A DNA stretch of 64,000 bases from Sphingobacterium oryzagri (GTDB taxonomy: Bacteria; Bacteroidota; Bacteroidia; Sphingobacteriales; Sphingobacteriaceae), in the NCBI RefSeq assembly GCF_028736175.1, contig NZ_CP117880.1:3286001-3350000 (forward strand). The letters are read 5' to 3'. The stretch's first letter is position 1; every line of letters begins with the position of its first letter. Shown here one piece after another: positions 7,655-16,754 of this stretch. The position numbers were made by a program, and so were the translations under genes. Under the pieces are notes generated by a model. The model was not told where the DNA came from, did not search any database, and was given only the letters and a program-made list of their open reading frames with translations.

Positions 7655-10468
7655 ATGATATTACACAGTTATAGACGTATCGGGCGAAGGATCATTTTAT
7701 CGTTGACGCTAACGGTAGCCACGTGCGTTGTTGCAAACGCACAACAATCCATTGATCTTGCGGGTAAATGGACCGTTGCGCTGGATTCACTAGACATTGG
7801 CGAGGAGAGAGAATGGGCGAAGAATTCATTCAGCGCAAACATCAATCTGCCCGGAACGCTAGATGGCGCCGGTTTGGGTGAGCCAAATATGCTGAAACCA
7901 GCTCTAACAAAGCCACAACTGACGCATTTAACACGTAAACACAGCTATATTGGCGCCGCTTGGTATACCAAAGAGATCAGCATCCCGAAAGATTGGAAGG
8001 ACAAGAAAATTGGTCTGAAATTGGAGCGCGTGCTGTGGAAGACGCAAGTCTGGGTGGATGGAAAAAAAGTGGACGTCGAGCAAAACAGTCTGATTGCACC
8101 GCATTATTTTGATCTGACGAACTACTTAACGCCCGGCAAAACACAACGGTTAACGCTTAAGATTGACAACCGCAAATTTTTTGATCTAAGCTACGACAAT
8201 ATGGCGCATGCATACACAAACCATACGCAAATTATCTGGAACGGTGTGATTGGCGACATTCAGTTGACGGCCGAAAATGCGCTATCGGTCGCGGACGTGC
8301 AAGTATTTAGCAGCCTGGCGAACAAAAATGTGCAGGTAAAAGCGGTATTGCGGAATGATGGTCAGCGCAGCATAAAAAGACAAATCGTATTTAACATTCG
8401 TGATAAAGCAGATCAATCTATTGTGGCTACACAAAGCAAAGATTTGGTCTTGGCCGCTGGAATAAACGAACTGGAATTTACCATGCCTGTAAATAGCGCG
8501 ATTAAGCCCTGGGATGAATTTCATCCGAATCTTTATACACTGGAATCGTCGATCAAGGAATCGCAAATGCAGAAAAAAGAGACAGACTTTGCCTTTCGTG
8601 ATTTTACTACATCGGGAAAAACATTCTTACTAAACGGCAAACCGATCTTTTTACGGGGTACATTAGAATGCAATATTTTTCCACTTACGGGTCATCCACC
8701 GATGAAAAAAAACGAATGGAAAAAGCTATTTCAAACCGCTAAAAACTGGGGATTAAACCACATCAGGTTTCACTCTTGGTGTCCACCAGAAGCCGCCTTC
8801 CAAGCAGCAGATGACATTGGTATGTATCTGCAAGTCGAATTACCGATTTGGTCACTTACGGTTGGCGAATTACAGAGTACAACAGCATTTCTTTATCAGG
8901 AAGCCGATCGGATGATCAAGGAATATGGCAACCACCCTTCGTTTATGCTGTGGAGCATGGGCAACGAACTTCAGGGAAAGATGGAAGTGTTAAACAAAAT
9001 GGTCGATGTTATCAAACGTAAAGATTCGAGACATTTGTATGCAAACACGTCTTTTACATTTGAAAAAGGACATGGTGACAGACCGGAAAAAAACGATGAC
9101 TTCTTTGTTACGCAATGGACAACGGATGGATGGGTGCGCGGACAAGGCGTATTTAATGACCAAAGCCCGTCGTTTAATAAAAATTACAACGCTGCACTTG
9201 TTAATGTGCATGTGCCGGTCGTGACGCATGAAATCGGTCAATATGCGGTGTACCCCAATCTCAAAGAAATTGACAAATACACAGGTGTTCTTGATCCGCT
9301 GAATTTTAAGGCGATCCGGGAAGATCTTCAAGCCAAGGGCATGATCAATCAAGCCGATGACTTTCTGACATCTTCAGGGAAATTAGCAGCCATATTATAC
9401 AAAGAAGAAATAGAGCGCGCGCTAAAAACAGCGGGCATCAGCGGCTTCCAGCTGTTGGATCTGCATGATTTCCCTGGACAAGGAACAGCGCTTGTTGGAT
9501 TATTGGATGCTTTTTGGGACAGTAAGGGTATTTTGGACTCTACCGAGTTTAAAAACTTTAATGCGCCACTCGTTCCGCTGTTGAACTTCGAAAAAGCGAC
9601 CTATAAAAACACCGAAACCTTTCATGGAGCGGTCGCCATTTCTAATTACTTCAAGGAATTCGAGCATGACCAAGCGATCAACTGGAAAATAGTAGCCGGT
9701 GATAAGGAGCTAAAAAGCGGTCAATTATCCGGCAGGATTGCCTTAGGCTTTAACGATCTGGCTGGTAAAATATCACTGGATCTTAACGAAATAAAAGTAG
9801 CAACCAAACTGACCATGACATTATCCTTGGCGGGCACAAACTTTCAGAACAGCTGGAACATCTGGGTGTATCCGGATAAAAAGGTCAACGATTATGGCAA
9901 GGTATTTTATACGCAAGATGTGCAGGAAGCTATGCGCCAATTGCGAAAAGGAAAAAAAGTATTGTTAAATCCCGATTGGAAAACCATCGAAGGTTTGGAA
10001 GGTAAATTCGTACCGGTTTTTTGGAGTCCGGTGCATTTTCCAAAACAGGCAGGATCCATGGGTTTACTGTTAGACAATACACATGCGGCATTCAACGATT
10101 TTCCAACCGATAACCACACAGACTGGCAGTGGTGGGATTTGCATCGCAAATCCACCACGCTAGTGCTGGACTCTCTGGAAGGTGGAACTCCGCTTATCCA
10201 AATGGTAGACAACTTCGCTAATAACAGAAAATTAGCCTTAGCGGTTGAGGGCGAAATGCACGGCGGTAAACTGATGATCGTTTCAATTGACCTGGCCACC
10301 GATCTGGAGGGAAGACCGGTAGCCAATCAGCTCTTGAAATCCATACTAACCTATATGAACAGTGAAAACTTCGAGCCGGAGAAAATCAGCAATCCATCTT
10401 GGCTGGAAGCAAAACTTAAAGCAAGAAAAAAAGAACAGGCTAAGCAAGATGCTACAGCTATTTATTAA
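7655..10468 (+). CDS. Glycoside hydrolase family 2 enzyme (exo-beta-glycosidase type), exported
   Basis: 937 residues with a Sec signal peptide (cleavage near VANA|QQ, residue 29). Domain order is the GH2 sugar-binding jelly roll (about 30-210), an Ig-like domain (about 215-325) and a TIM barrel (about 330-620), then C-terminal beta domains. The predicted acid/base is E438 in LWSMGNEL and the nucleophile E526 in VVTHEIGQY, so both catalytic residues are present. It should remove beta-linked galactose, glucuronic acid or a related sugar in the periplasm from oligosaccharides imported by the SusC/D pair; the exact sugar cannot be told by eye. It sits 36 bp after the DUF5107 gene and 176 bp before the SusE-like gene, with two hairpins in that gap. 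Confidence 0.9.
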   Translation: MILHSYRRIGRRIILSLTLTVATCVVANAQQSIDLAGKWTVALDSLDIGEEREWAKNSFSANINLPGTLDGAGLGEPNMLKPALTKPQLTHLTRKHSYIGAAWYTKEISIPKDWKDKKIGLKLERVLWKTQVWVDGKKVDVEQNSLIAPHYFDLTNYLTPGKTQRLTLKIDNRKFFDLSYDNMAHAYTNHTQIIWNGVIGDIQLTAENALSVADVQVFSSLANKNVQVKAVLRNDGQRSIKRQIVFNIRDKADQSIVATQSKDLVLAAGINELEFTMPVNSAIKPWDEFHPNLYTLESSIKESQMQKKETDFAFRDFTTSGKTFLLNGKPIFLRGTLECNIFPLTGHPPMKKNEWKKLFQTAKNWGLNHIRFHSWCPPEAAFQAADDIGMYLQVELPIWSLTVGELQSTTAFLYQEADRMIKEYGNHPSFMLWSMGNELQGKMEVLNKMVDVIKRKDSRHLYANTSFTFEKGHGDRPEKNDDFFVTQWTTDGWVRGQGVFNDQSPSFNKNYNAALVNVHVPVVTHEIGQYAVYPNLKEIDKYTGVLDPLNFKAIREDLQAKGMINQADDFLTSSGKLAAILYKEEIERALKTAGISGFQLLDLHDFPGQGTALVGLLDAFWDSKGILDSTEFKNFNAPLVPLLNFEKATYKNTETFHGAVAISNYFKEFEHDQAINWKIVAGDKELKSGQLSGRIALGFNDLAGKISLDLNEIKVATKLTMTLSLAGTNFQNSWNIWVYPDKKVNDYGKVFYTQDVQEAMRQLRKGKKVLLNPDWKTIEGLEGKFVPVFWSPVHFPKQAGSMGLLLDNTHAAFNDFPTDNHTDWQWWDLHRKSTTLVLDSLEGGTPLIQMVDNFANNRKLALAVEGEMHGGKLMIVSIDLATDLEGRPVANQLLKSILTYMNSENFEPEKISNPSWLEAKLKARKKEQAKQDATAIY

Positions 10469-10525
10469 TCATCCAGAGCGTTTGACGCCTTACCGAAGAA
10501 ACTAGTTTACGTAAGAAAAGTGCGA

Positions 10526-10552
10526 CCTCCACATCAGGTATTGATGTGGAGG
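10526..10552. repeat. Perfect hairpin 1 inside the PUL operon
   Basis: CCTCCACATCA (10526-10536) and TGATGTGGAGG (10542-10552) form an 11-bp perfect stem with a 5-nt loop. It has no T-run behind it, so it is not a classical terminator; an RNA-processing or stability element is possible. Confidence 0.75.
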
Positions 10553-10571
10553 CAGGCGCTCAGATGATGAT

Positions 10572-10597
10572 TTTATTTGTCAGAAATGACAAATAAA
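10572..10597. repeat. Perfect hairpin 2 inside the PUL operon
   Basis: TTTATTTGTCA (10572-10582) and TGACAAATAAA (10587-10597) form an 11-bp perfect stem with a GAAA tetraloop. It lies 19 bp after hairpin 1 and 47 bp before the SusE-like start codon. It could act as a weak terminator, a stabilising 5' end after processing, or a protein-binding site. Confidence 0.75.
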
Positions 10598-10644
10598 CAG
10601 TACGCGCTAACCAAAATAAAATTTATAAATCTAATTGAAGTAAC

Positions 10645-12087
10645 ATGAAAACTAATCATTTACTACTTTGCTGGCTACTGGCTACGCTGGTATTTCTAGT
10701 ATATTCCTGCAACAAGGATGAAAGCTCCTATCCTGTCGTAGACGGGGCAGATCCCGTTTTGACGCTGCGTATGGAACGTATCCGAACGGAGATCGGACGT
10801 GAGTTTAGAATACAAGGACAAATAAACGATAACGACGGTATTTCAAAAATCAAACTATCCTGTGCGGAGATCCTGTTAAACAAAACTATCGACGTGTCAA
10901 GAGATTCATTGGTTAAGGCATTTAACCTGGATTACAAATTCAAGACCCTTCCATCACAAACGGGCGATAACTTTACCGTCACGGTAACTGTAGAAGACGT
11001 GCTGGGCAAAACAGTTGAACGCTCTATTCCATTGACGATGGATGGCGACTTTACCGCCCCTACATTTACCGTGGCGCCAGATGAAAACGTAACGGTGTTG
11101 ATTAAAAGCGTGACCAGATTAAATCTACGTTTCTCTTTAACAGATGATAAAGGTCTCGGAAGCGTTAAGATTGACATTCCTGAATTAAATGTCAGCGAAT
11201 CGATAACATCATTTGAAAATCCACGGCTCTTTTCTTACTCGTCATCGGTGGTTTTACCATCTACAGCGGGCAGCTATGCCTGCACCATCACGGCCAAAGA
11301 TGCGCAAGACAACGAAACCGTACGCAATATTATGCTACAAGTATCGCAAACGCCTGATTTTCAAAAAATGTACTTGATCGATGTCGACAATGCGACCTTA
11401 TTGAATAGCGATTTGTTTGGCGTGCCGGCACTCATCGAAAGAACAGCGCCATACACCTACCGGGCGCGCTATTATAATAAAGCGAACGGAACACGCGTGC
11501 GCTTTGCTCCGCAAAAGACAGATTTTAACCCGATTTGTTACGGCATACACCCCGATGATGCGAGCAAACTAACCGACGAACCCGATATTTCGCAACCGAT
11601 CATGTTGACATCCGTCGGATACAACGAGATCACATTCAACATCCAGTCTGGCAATTTCAGCGTGCGCGCGTATACGCCGACAGACACGCCTATTCCAGTC
11701 GGTTCAAATATGCTGTTGGATCCAGGAAGACCAAACGAAGGTTCGACGCCATTACGACTTGCTTTGATTGGCGCAGGGTTGCCGGGAGCAGGCAGCTGGA
11801 GCCCATCCTCGCCCCTGTTTTTAGAGCAACATGCAACGAACAAGTATTTGTTTTTTGCGGAGTTTAATCTACAGGCAGGAAATAGCATTTCGTTTATCAT
11901 TGGTCCGCATCACAGTTGGGGATGGTGGTACGAGCCTTTCTGGCGATGGGACAGAGCAAACGATCCGGAAACAAATGTTTCCAACGGTGGCGAAAACCCA
12001 GGCAACTGGACGATCAGTACAACGGGGCGGTATCGTTTTGAATTTGACACACATTTGAAGAGATCCAGGTTTTACCCAATTAACTAA
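10645..12087 (+). CDS. SusE/SusF-like surface lipoprotein with Ig-like domains
   Basis: 480 residues with a signal peptidase II site (FLVYSC, lipidated Cys22). After the anchor come two cadherin/Ig-like beta domains (about 36-130 and 135-235), marked by the repeated DDxG pattern (INDNDGISKIKL and LTDDKGLGSVKI), and then a SusE/SusF-type C-terminal region rich in aromatic residues (HHSWGWWYEPFWRWD) suited to glycan binding. Expected place is the cell surface beside SusC/D, holding the polysaccharide. It is encoded 19 bp before SusC, whereas in most PULs SusE/F-type genes follow susD. Assignment rests on lipobox, beta-domain make-up and context; sequence families of this position are very divergent. 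Confidence 0.75.
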   Translation: MKTNHLLLCWLLATLVFLVYSCNKDESSYPVVDGADPVLTLRMERIRTEIGREFRIQGQINDNDGISKIKLSCAEILLNKTIDVSRDSLVKAFNLDYKFKTLPSQTGDNFTVTVTVEDVLGKTVERSIPLTMDGDFTAPTFTVAPDENVTVLIKSVTRLNLRFSLTDDKGLGSVKIDIPELNVSESITSFENPRLFSYSSSVVLPSTAGSYACTITAKDAQDNETVRNIMLQVSQTPDFQKMYLIDVDNATLLNSDLFGVPALIERTAPYTYRARYYNKANGTRVRFAPQKTDFNPICYGIHPDDASKLTDEPDISQPIMLTSVGYNEITFNIQSGNFSVRAYTPTDTPIPVGSNMLLDPGRPNEGSTPLRLALIGAGLPGAGSWSPSSPLFLEQHATNKYLFFAEFNLQAGNSISFIIGPHHSWGWWYEPFWRWDRANDPETNVSNGGENPGNWTISTTGRYRFEFDTHLKRSRFYPIN

Positions 12088-12106
12088 CCTTAATAAACAA
12101 CAGCAC

Positions 12107-15100
12107 ATGAAAAAATATGTAATGCTAGGATTGTTACTGGCGCCGGCAATAAGCTGGGCACAGCAACAAACGCTCATAAAAGGAACAGTGAAGGATAGTA
12201 ACGGCGCAACGATATCCGGAGCAACCGTGGCTACCAAAAGAGGAAATACGAATACACTAACGGCAAACAACGGAACTTATCAAATCAATGCCAGCGGTAG
12301 TGATACCTTAGTATATAGTTTTGTAGGTTACAAAACGCAGCAATTTGCTGTAGACAATCGCACTTTAATAGACGTACTATTAGAAAGCCTATCCGCAGAT
12401 CTGGAAGAAGTCGTGGTCGTGGGCTACGGTACGGTTCGCAAAAGCGATCTTACCAGTTCGATAACCTCTGTAAAAGGCAAAGATCTAAAAGATTTTACGG
12501 CAGGTAGCGCCTTAAATGCCTTGCAGGGAAAGGCCAACGGTGTGCAAATAGCTGGCGCTGGCGGACCAGGTGCCAGTCCGCGCGTGATCATACGCGGTAT
12601 CACATCGGTCAACGGATCGGATCCGCTTTACGTGGTTGACAACGTGCCGTTGCCTCCGGGAACAAATTTGAATTTCTTAAATCCCGAAGAAATTGAAAGT
12701 ATGGAAGTTTTAAAAGATGCATCCGCTTCTGCGATCTTCGGTACTAGAGCGTCCAATGGGGTAATCATCGTAACGACTAAAAAGGGTAAAGCAGGCAACA
12801 CGATCCTTTCTTTCAGCGGATCTACCGGTATACAAACCGTGGCCAAACCCAATATGGCTAATGCATCCGTTTTTGAGCAAGTTTACAAAGCGCGCTACGC
12901 TAATGATGGAAACGCGCCGATATGGAATACAGACGACAATCTGGATGCATCTTATGGCACCGACTGGTGGGAACAGGGCGTTAATCCGACAGCCATGATG
13001 CACAACTCCAATGTAGGCTTTCAAGGTGGAAGCGAAAAACATGTATTCAGTGGAAATGTGGGGTATTTTCGTCAAAATTCCCAGTATGATATTGGCTCGT
13101 GGGATCGTTTATCTATCCGATTAAACAACGAATACACCTTAGCACCATCTGTCAAGCTGGGCATCGACATGGCGCCGCGTTACGAAACATGGACCAATAC
13201 GCCAAATCTCTATGGCGATATTATGCGCATGGATCCAACGACGAGCGTTTTTCGCCCGATGGACGAGTGGCAAACTAATGTTTTCAATAACTACGCGCGA
13301 TCAAACCATAATCAGGTATGGAACCCTATGGGAACCATGGCCAGGATGGATGAAAAAACGCAGTTATTTGCGTTAATCATGACGCCACACCTAACCATCA
13401 CGCCAATGAAAGGCTTAACCGCCCGTACGCAATTCAACGTTAACGGTCGCATACAAAGTTCGCACAATTTTGATCCGGAGTTTTTTATCGATAATCTGGA
13501 ACAAGGTCAGCGTAGTTTTATACAACGCAACAACGACATGAATGTTGATTGGAACTGGACGAATACGCTGAGCTACCTGTTTGATATTGAAAAACACCAT
13601 TTTTCCGCAATGGCCGGATTCACGATGGAGAAATTCAGCAACTATCTGCTTCAAGGCTCACGCTATGCCGTTCCGAGCAGCCATCCTGATTTGCGCTATC
13701 TAAACGCAGGAACGGAAGAAGAAAGAGCTTCCGGAACGGACACTTACCGAACATTGACCTCTATCCTTGGTCGTGCAACATACAACTATGACGCGCGATA
13801 CTATCTGACAGCGACCTTCCGGCGAGATGGGTCTTCGGCATTTCCCCGCGGAAACCAGTTCGCCAATTTCCCGTCTTTATCGGCCGCATGGCGGTTAGGC
13901 AACGAATCGTTTATGCAAAATCAAACGATTTTTCAAGATGTGAAGCTTCGCGCAGGCTGGGGCCGTGTAGGAAACCAGTCTGTTACCGGACCCGGACTTT
14001 ACATCAACCTTATTGGCCCGGCCGATTATGTTTTCGGTCCTGATGCAACCCGTTATGTCGGTACCGCCGTAAGTCAAGTCGGCAATACCTTACTGACCTG
14101 GGAAACGGTAGAGGATGTCAACTTGGGTTTAGATTTGACATTTTTGAAAAACAAGATGACTTTGACGGTAGACTGGTTTCGCAAGCGTAACCACGACATG
14201 CTGATGGAACGCAACAATCTACTGGTGCTGGGCTATCCAATGTGGGACGCAAGAATGTGGGCAAATATCGGGAGCATGCAAGCACAAGGCTGGGAACTCG
14301 CTTTAAACTATGCCGACCGAAAAGAAAGCTTCAACTACGAGTTTGGTGTTAACATTACCGCAGTCAAAAGCACTGCCCTGGAACTAGCGATGGGCGCGCC
14401 TATTTTAACGGGATCTGTTTACAATGATCTGGCTATACGCAATGTACCTGGCCAGGAGATCAGCCGTTTTTACGGCTATCAGATAGACGGTGTTTTCCAA
14501 AATATGGAGCAGGTGCTTAATCACACCGGAAATGACGGCACGCGCGTACAACCTAACGCCCAACCTGGCGATTTCATTTTTAGAGACAGCAATGGAGACG
14601 GCATATTGAACGAACAGGACAAGGTGTTTATGGGCAAAGCTTTCCCAGATTTTACGTTTGGATTTAACACCCGGTTGGGTTACAAAAACTTCGACCTGAT
14701 CGCCAATTTCTACGGTTCGGTCGGAAATGATATTCTCAATTTACCAAAGGTTGGATTTTATTCCGGTGAAAACGGCCAAAATGTGTACGCCGATGCGTAT
14801 GAAAAAGCCTGGAATGGCGAGGGAACGAGCAATACTTACGCCAGATTATCGGTGAATGATCTTAACAATAACTATCGCGTGCCATCCAGCTTTATGGTGG
14901 AAGATGGTAGCTTCTTACGTGCAAAATTATTGCAACTCGGGTACACCTTGCCGTCTTCTATTTGGGCAAAAGGACAACTTCGCGTGTCCGTTTCGGCACA
15001 GAATGCCTTTACCATTACGAATTATTCCGGTTTAGACCCGGAAGTAGCCTCAACAGGGACCGCGTTGGAATCGGGTATTGACCGTCTAGGCTATCCCAAT

Positions 15101-15139
15101 CCCCGGACTTTTCTGTTCGGTGTAAACCTCACATTTTAA
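12107..15139 (+). CDS. susC: SusC/RagA family TonB-dependent outer-membrane glycan transporter
   Basis: 1010 residues, normal for the family. Signal peptide to about residue 18 (ISWA|QQ), a carboxypeptidase-regulatory-like beta domain at about 22-95, the TonB-box region and family signature EEVVVVGYGTVRKSDLTSSI near 100-120, the plug to about 235 (PLYVVDNVPL, SASAIFGTRASNGVI), then a 22-strand barrel with a terminal phenylalanine. It imports oligosaccharides produced at the cell surface, powered by TonB-ExbBD. The stop is 24 bp from the susD start, the usual tight pairing. Aromatic-rich extracellular loops are visible, but substrate cannot be deduced from them. Confidence 0.96.
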   Translation: MKKYVMLGLLLAPAISWAQQQTLIKGTVKDSNGATISGATVATKRGNTNTLTANNGTYQINASGSDTLVYSFVGYKTQQFAVDNRTLIDVLLESLSADLEEVVVVGYGTVRKSDLTSSITSVKGKDLKDFTAGSALNALQGKANGVQIAGAGGPGASPRVIIRGITSVNGSDPLYVVDNVPLPPGTNLNFLNPEEIESMEVLKDASASAIFGTRASNGVIIVTTKKGKAGNTILSFSGSTGIQTVAKPNMANASVFEQVYKARYANDGNAPIWNTDDNLDASYGTDWWEQGVNPTAMMHNSNVGFQGGSEKHVFSGNVGYFRQNSQYDIGSWDRLSIRLNNEYTLAPSVKLGIDMAPRYETWTNTPNLYGDIMRMDPTTSVFRPMDEWQTNVFNNYARSNHNQVWNPMGTMARMDEKTQLFALIMTPHLTITPMKGLTARTQFNVNGRIQSSHNFDPEFFIDNLEQGQRSFIQRNNDMNVDWNWTNTLSYLFDIEKHHFSAMAGFTMEKFSNYLLQGSRYAVPSSHPDLRYLNAGTEEERASGTDTYRTLTSILGRATYNYDARYYLTATFRRDGSSAFPRGNQFANFPSLSAAWRLGNESFMQNQTIFQDVKLRAGWGRVGNQSVTGPGLYINLIGPADYVFGPDATRYVGTAVSQVGNTLLTWETVEDVNLGLDLTFLKNKMTLTVDWFRKRNHDMLMERNNLLVLGYPMWDARMWANIGSMQAQGWELALNYADRKESFNYEFGVNITAVKSTALELAMGAPILTGSVYNDLAIRNVPGQEISRFYGYQIDGVFQNMEQVLNHTGNDGTRVQPNAQPGDFIFRDSNGDGILNEQDKVFMGKAFPDFTFGFNTRLGYKNFDLIANFYGSVGNDILNLPKVGFYSGENGQNVYADAYEKAWNGEGTSNTYARLSVNDLNNNYRVPSSFMVEDGSFLRAKLLQLGYTLPSSIWAKGQLRVSVSAQNAFTITNYSGLDPEVASTGTALESGIDRLGYPNPRTFLFGVNLTF

Positions 15140-15163
15140 TCACCGCTTTTACAAAAATAAAAG

Positions 15164-16741
15164 ATGAAAAAGATCTTAATCACTTTATCAATAGCTACAG
15201 GCGCTCTATTTTTCTCCGGATGTGAGAAGTTTTTGGACCGACCTGCATTGGGACAAGAAAACCTGGATACCTATTACCAAACGGAAGAAGAGGTATTGAA
15301 ACAAATTGCCGGATGTTACCAGGGAATATTTTGGGATGACTGGTGGCAGGTCGCTCAGTTTTATCCGGCTACAGACATGGCTACCGATGACATGTGGATG
15401 AACAACACCACGCAAAGTCAGGCCGCGTATATTCGCATGGCACATTATCAAAATCCAAATCAGGATGACCTGTTAAAAAATTATTGGCAGTATCGCTACA
15501 AAGCTATATTACGCAGCAACGTGGTGTTAGACCGCATGCCACAGTCACCCATCACAAACGAAAATCTACGTGCTCGTGTCATTGCAGAAGCACGATTCTT
15601 ACGTGCTTTTCAATACTTCGAGTTGGTGAAGAATTTTGGCGGCGTTCCTCTCGTTACCGAAATGCTGATGCCCGAGGAAATACAGGGCGTGACGCGCAAT
15701 ACGCTGGAAGAATGTTATGCTTTTATCGAAGAAGATTTACGGGCTGCGGCCGAGGTTTTGCCAGCACGTAGCGCTTACGCCGCGGCCGATTTAGGTCGTG
15801 CAACCCGCGATGCCGCACGAGCGTACCTGGGCAAGGTTTACCTGTATCAAAATAAAATGGCCGAGGCAGAAAGTATACTCGGTCAAGTGATCGCTTCAGG
15901 TGAGTACGATCTGTTGGATAACTTTGATAAGGTTTGGACGATCGCAAACAACAATAGCATCGAATCCCTTTTCGAAGTGCAGTATAGCGACGTTACCGGC
16001 TATAATCTTGGAGGTCGCCTACCTGTGGTCACCGGATCACGTGATGACAGCGGTTGGTCTTGGAGCGGCCCAACGAGCGATCTGGAAAACGCTTTTTTGG
16101 CAGCTGGCGATAATATCCGCTTACGATCGACCATCATAAAACACGGCGATGATGTGTGGAATGATGCTTCGGAATCGGCACAGAATTTTGTGATCGATCC
16201 TGCCAAGCACAAATCCGCAAGAATCAATCGAAAATTCTACATTCCACATGCCGAGCGTGCCGTTCCTTACGACGCCAATCGTAACAAGTTAAACCATCGT
16301 TTGTTGCGTTTTGCCGATGTGCTGTTGATGTATGCCGAAGCGGCTAATGCAACGGGTAAAGACAGTGAAGCACGTACCGCATTAAACCGCGTTCGCGACC
16401 GCGTTGATTTGCCCGCGATCAACGCCAGCGGCAATGCGCTTCGCCAAGCTATTCGCAATGAGCGCCGGTTGGAATTAGCGCTTGAACACCAACGCCTGTA
16501 TGACATCAGACGCTGGGATGATACCAACGGAAAGAAAGTGATTGCCAATCTATTTGGTCCAAGTGGCTCTTTTGTGCTGTATAACACGGTGACAAGCAGT
16601 GATCCTTACGAACGTCCAAACCAGCAAGAAAATAGCAACAAAGGAACATCATTTGTCGAAAATCGGGATTTGCTATTTCCGATACCTAACTCGGAGATCA
16701 TCCTTTCGGAAGGCACCTTAGTTCAAAATCCTAACTTCTAA
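15164..16741 (+). CDS. susD: RagB/SusD family glycan-binding lipoprotein
   Basis: 525 residues with lipobox ATGALFFSGC (lipidated Cys20). The N-terminal SusD-like part carries the TPR helices (RFLRAFQYFELVKNFGGVPLV) and the C-terminal RagB/SusD signature includes LNHRLLRFADVLLMYAEAAN and RNERRLELALEHQRLYDIRRW. It forms the lid on the SusC barrel and captures glycan at the surface. It is encoded 24 bp after susC and 13 bp before the first GH30 gene, so all are co-transcribed. Confidence 0.96.
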   Translation: MKKILITLSIATGALFFSGCEKFLDRPALGQENLDTYYQTEEEVLKQIAGCYQGIFWDDWWQVAQFYPATDMATDDMWMNNTTQSQAAYIRMAHYQNPNQDDLLKNYWQYRYKAILRSNVVLDRMPQSPITNENLRARVIAEARFLRAFQYFELVKNFGGVPLVTEMLMPEEIQGVTRNTLEECYAFIEEDLRAAAEVLPARSAYAAADLGRATRDAARAYLGKVYLYQNKMAEAESILGQVIASGEYDLLDNFDKVWTIANNNSIESLFEVQYSDVTGYNLGGRLPVVTGSRDDSGWSWSGPTSDLENAFLAAGDNIRLRSTIIKHGDDVWNDASESAQNFVIDPAKHKSARINRKFYIPHAERAVPYDANRNKLNHRLLRFADVLLMYAEAANATGKDSEARTALNRVRDRVDLPAINASGNALRQAIRNERRLELALEHQRLYDIRRWDDTNGKKVIANLFGPSGSFVLYNTVTSSDPYERPNQQENSNKGTSFVENRDLLFPIPNSEIILSEGTLVQNPNF

Positions 16742-16754
16742 AAAGATCTACACG

